Origin: Acidilobaceae archaeon UBA158 | Lineage (GTDB): Archaea; Thermoproteota; Thermoprotei_A; Sulfolobales; Acidilobaceae | Length of the DNA stretch: 6,150 bases | Assembly: GCA_002506595.1 (NCBI GenBank) | Contig: DAXV01000069.1 | Span: forward strand, 1 to 6,150 | Direction of reading: 5' to 3' | Part shown: piece by piece, positions 5,896-6,150 of the stretch | How positions within the stretch are numbered: position 1 is the first letter of the stretch | How the letters are laid out: each line of letters starts with the position of its first letter | Translations under genes and position numbers: made by a program | The notes under the pieces: generated by a model | Database searches by the model: none | What the model was told of the DNA's origin: nothing | Seen by the model: only the letters and a program-made list of their open reading frames with translations

Positions 5896-6150
5896 TTATA
5901 AATTATTTACAATTTCTATAACCTTATCATAATCAGGCTCTTTTCCTGGGTGATCCGAAACCCATTTATATGCAAGTTTTCCTTTTTTATCGAAAATAAA
6001 AACAGCTCTTTTTGATGCTTCCTTTAGTTTTGGTAGACCTATCATACCTAAGTCTTGATGAACTACATTATACATTTTTATGACTTCTCTATTATAATCG
6101 CTTAATAAATCGAAATTCAATTTGTTTTCATTTTTGAACTTACTTAACGA
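5896..6150 (-). CDS. Peroxiredoxin (AhpC/TSA family, Bcp/AhpE-like), C-terminal part; 5' end outside window
   Basis: The last 84 codons of a thiol peroxidase that reduces hydrogen peroxide or organic hydroperoxides in the cytosol. The frame is open to the right edge, so the first Met inside the window (6120) is internal and not a start. Recognisable family sequence: L-S-K-F-K then F-D-L-L-S-D-Y-N-R-E-V (the F-x-L-L-S-D motif after the alpha2 region), Y-N-V-V-H, K-R-A-V-F-I-F-D-K-K-G-K (conserved core strand with the Arg before the strand), and the Y-K-W-V-S-D-H-P-G-K-E-P tail. The peroxidatic Cys would lie upstream, beyond the window. No Cys occurs in the visible part, so a C-terminal resolving Cys is absent; a 1-Cys enzyme, or one with its resolving Cys in the missing N-terminal part, is possible. 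T-tracts after the stop suggest it is not in the acyl-CoA operon. Confidence 0.9.
   Translation of the reverse strand, partial: SLSKFKNENKLNFDLLSDYNREVIKMYNVVHQDLGMIGLPKLKEASKRAVFIFDKKGKLAYKWVSDHPGKEPDYDKVIEIVNNL

Noticed and set aside
5896..6120. Peroxiredoxin as a complete 74-residue gene starting at the Met at 6120
   Set aside because: The frame is open to the window edge and the ten residues before that Met fit the family, so it is an internal Met of a truncated gene.

Overview
This is an AT-rich window (roughly 30 % G+C by eye). Every gene I can support lies on the minus strand. Several features suggest a thermoacidophilic archaeon of the Thermoproteota. Arg is mostly AGA/AGG and Ile often ATA. 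GGTG-type Shine-Dalgarno sites sit 4-5 bases before start codons. TATA boxes with purine-rich BRE-like flanks sit about 25 bases before expected transcript starts. Termination signals are bare T-tracts, and there is a PKD-bearing family 5 binding protein with a membrane-anchored N-terminus. A low-GC Sulfolobales or Caldisphaera-like lineage is my guess, from general resemblance only.

Layout in transcription order (high to low coordinates). First comes the C-terminal end of a peroxiredoxin that runs off the right edge (5896-6150). A T-rich 48-base spacer follows, then a crotonase-fold enoyl-CoA hydratase/isomerase-like protein (5098-5847). A 98-base AT-rich spacer holds a tandem 9-mer repeat and a good archaeal promoter, followed by an acyl-CoA synthetase (3485-4999). 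After 45 bases comes an AidB-type acyl-CoA dehydrogenase (1811-3439). After another 107 bases with its own promoter comes a partial family 5 (oligopeptide-type) ABC solute-binding protein that runs off the left edge (1-1703). No stretch over 300 bases lacks a gene, and I see no RNA gene, mobile element or CRISPR array.

The three central genes read as a small acyl-CoA module: ATP-dependent activation of a carboxylic acid, FAD-dependent alpha,beta-desaturation, and a crotonase step. This resembles the first half of beta-oxidation, but no 3-hydroxyacyl-CoA dehydrogenase, thiolase or electron-transfer flavoprotein is in the window. Two details make the module less ordinary. The dehydrogenase is of the AidB type, and the crotonase keeps only one of the two catalytic glutamates of classical enoyl-CoA hydratases. 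The substrate cannot be read from the sequence. The binding protein has a separate promoter and need not be functionally linked. I did not find a clearly new biological system; the most interesting points are the AidB-type enzyme in a catabolic-looking cluster, the altered crotonase active site, and the N-terminal architecture of the binding protein.
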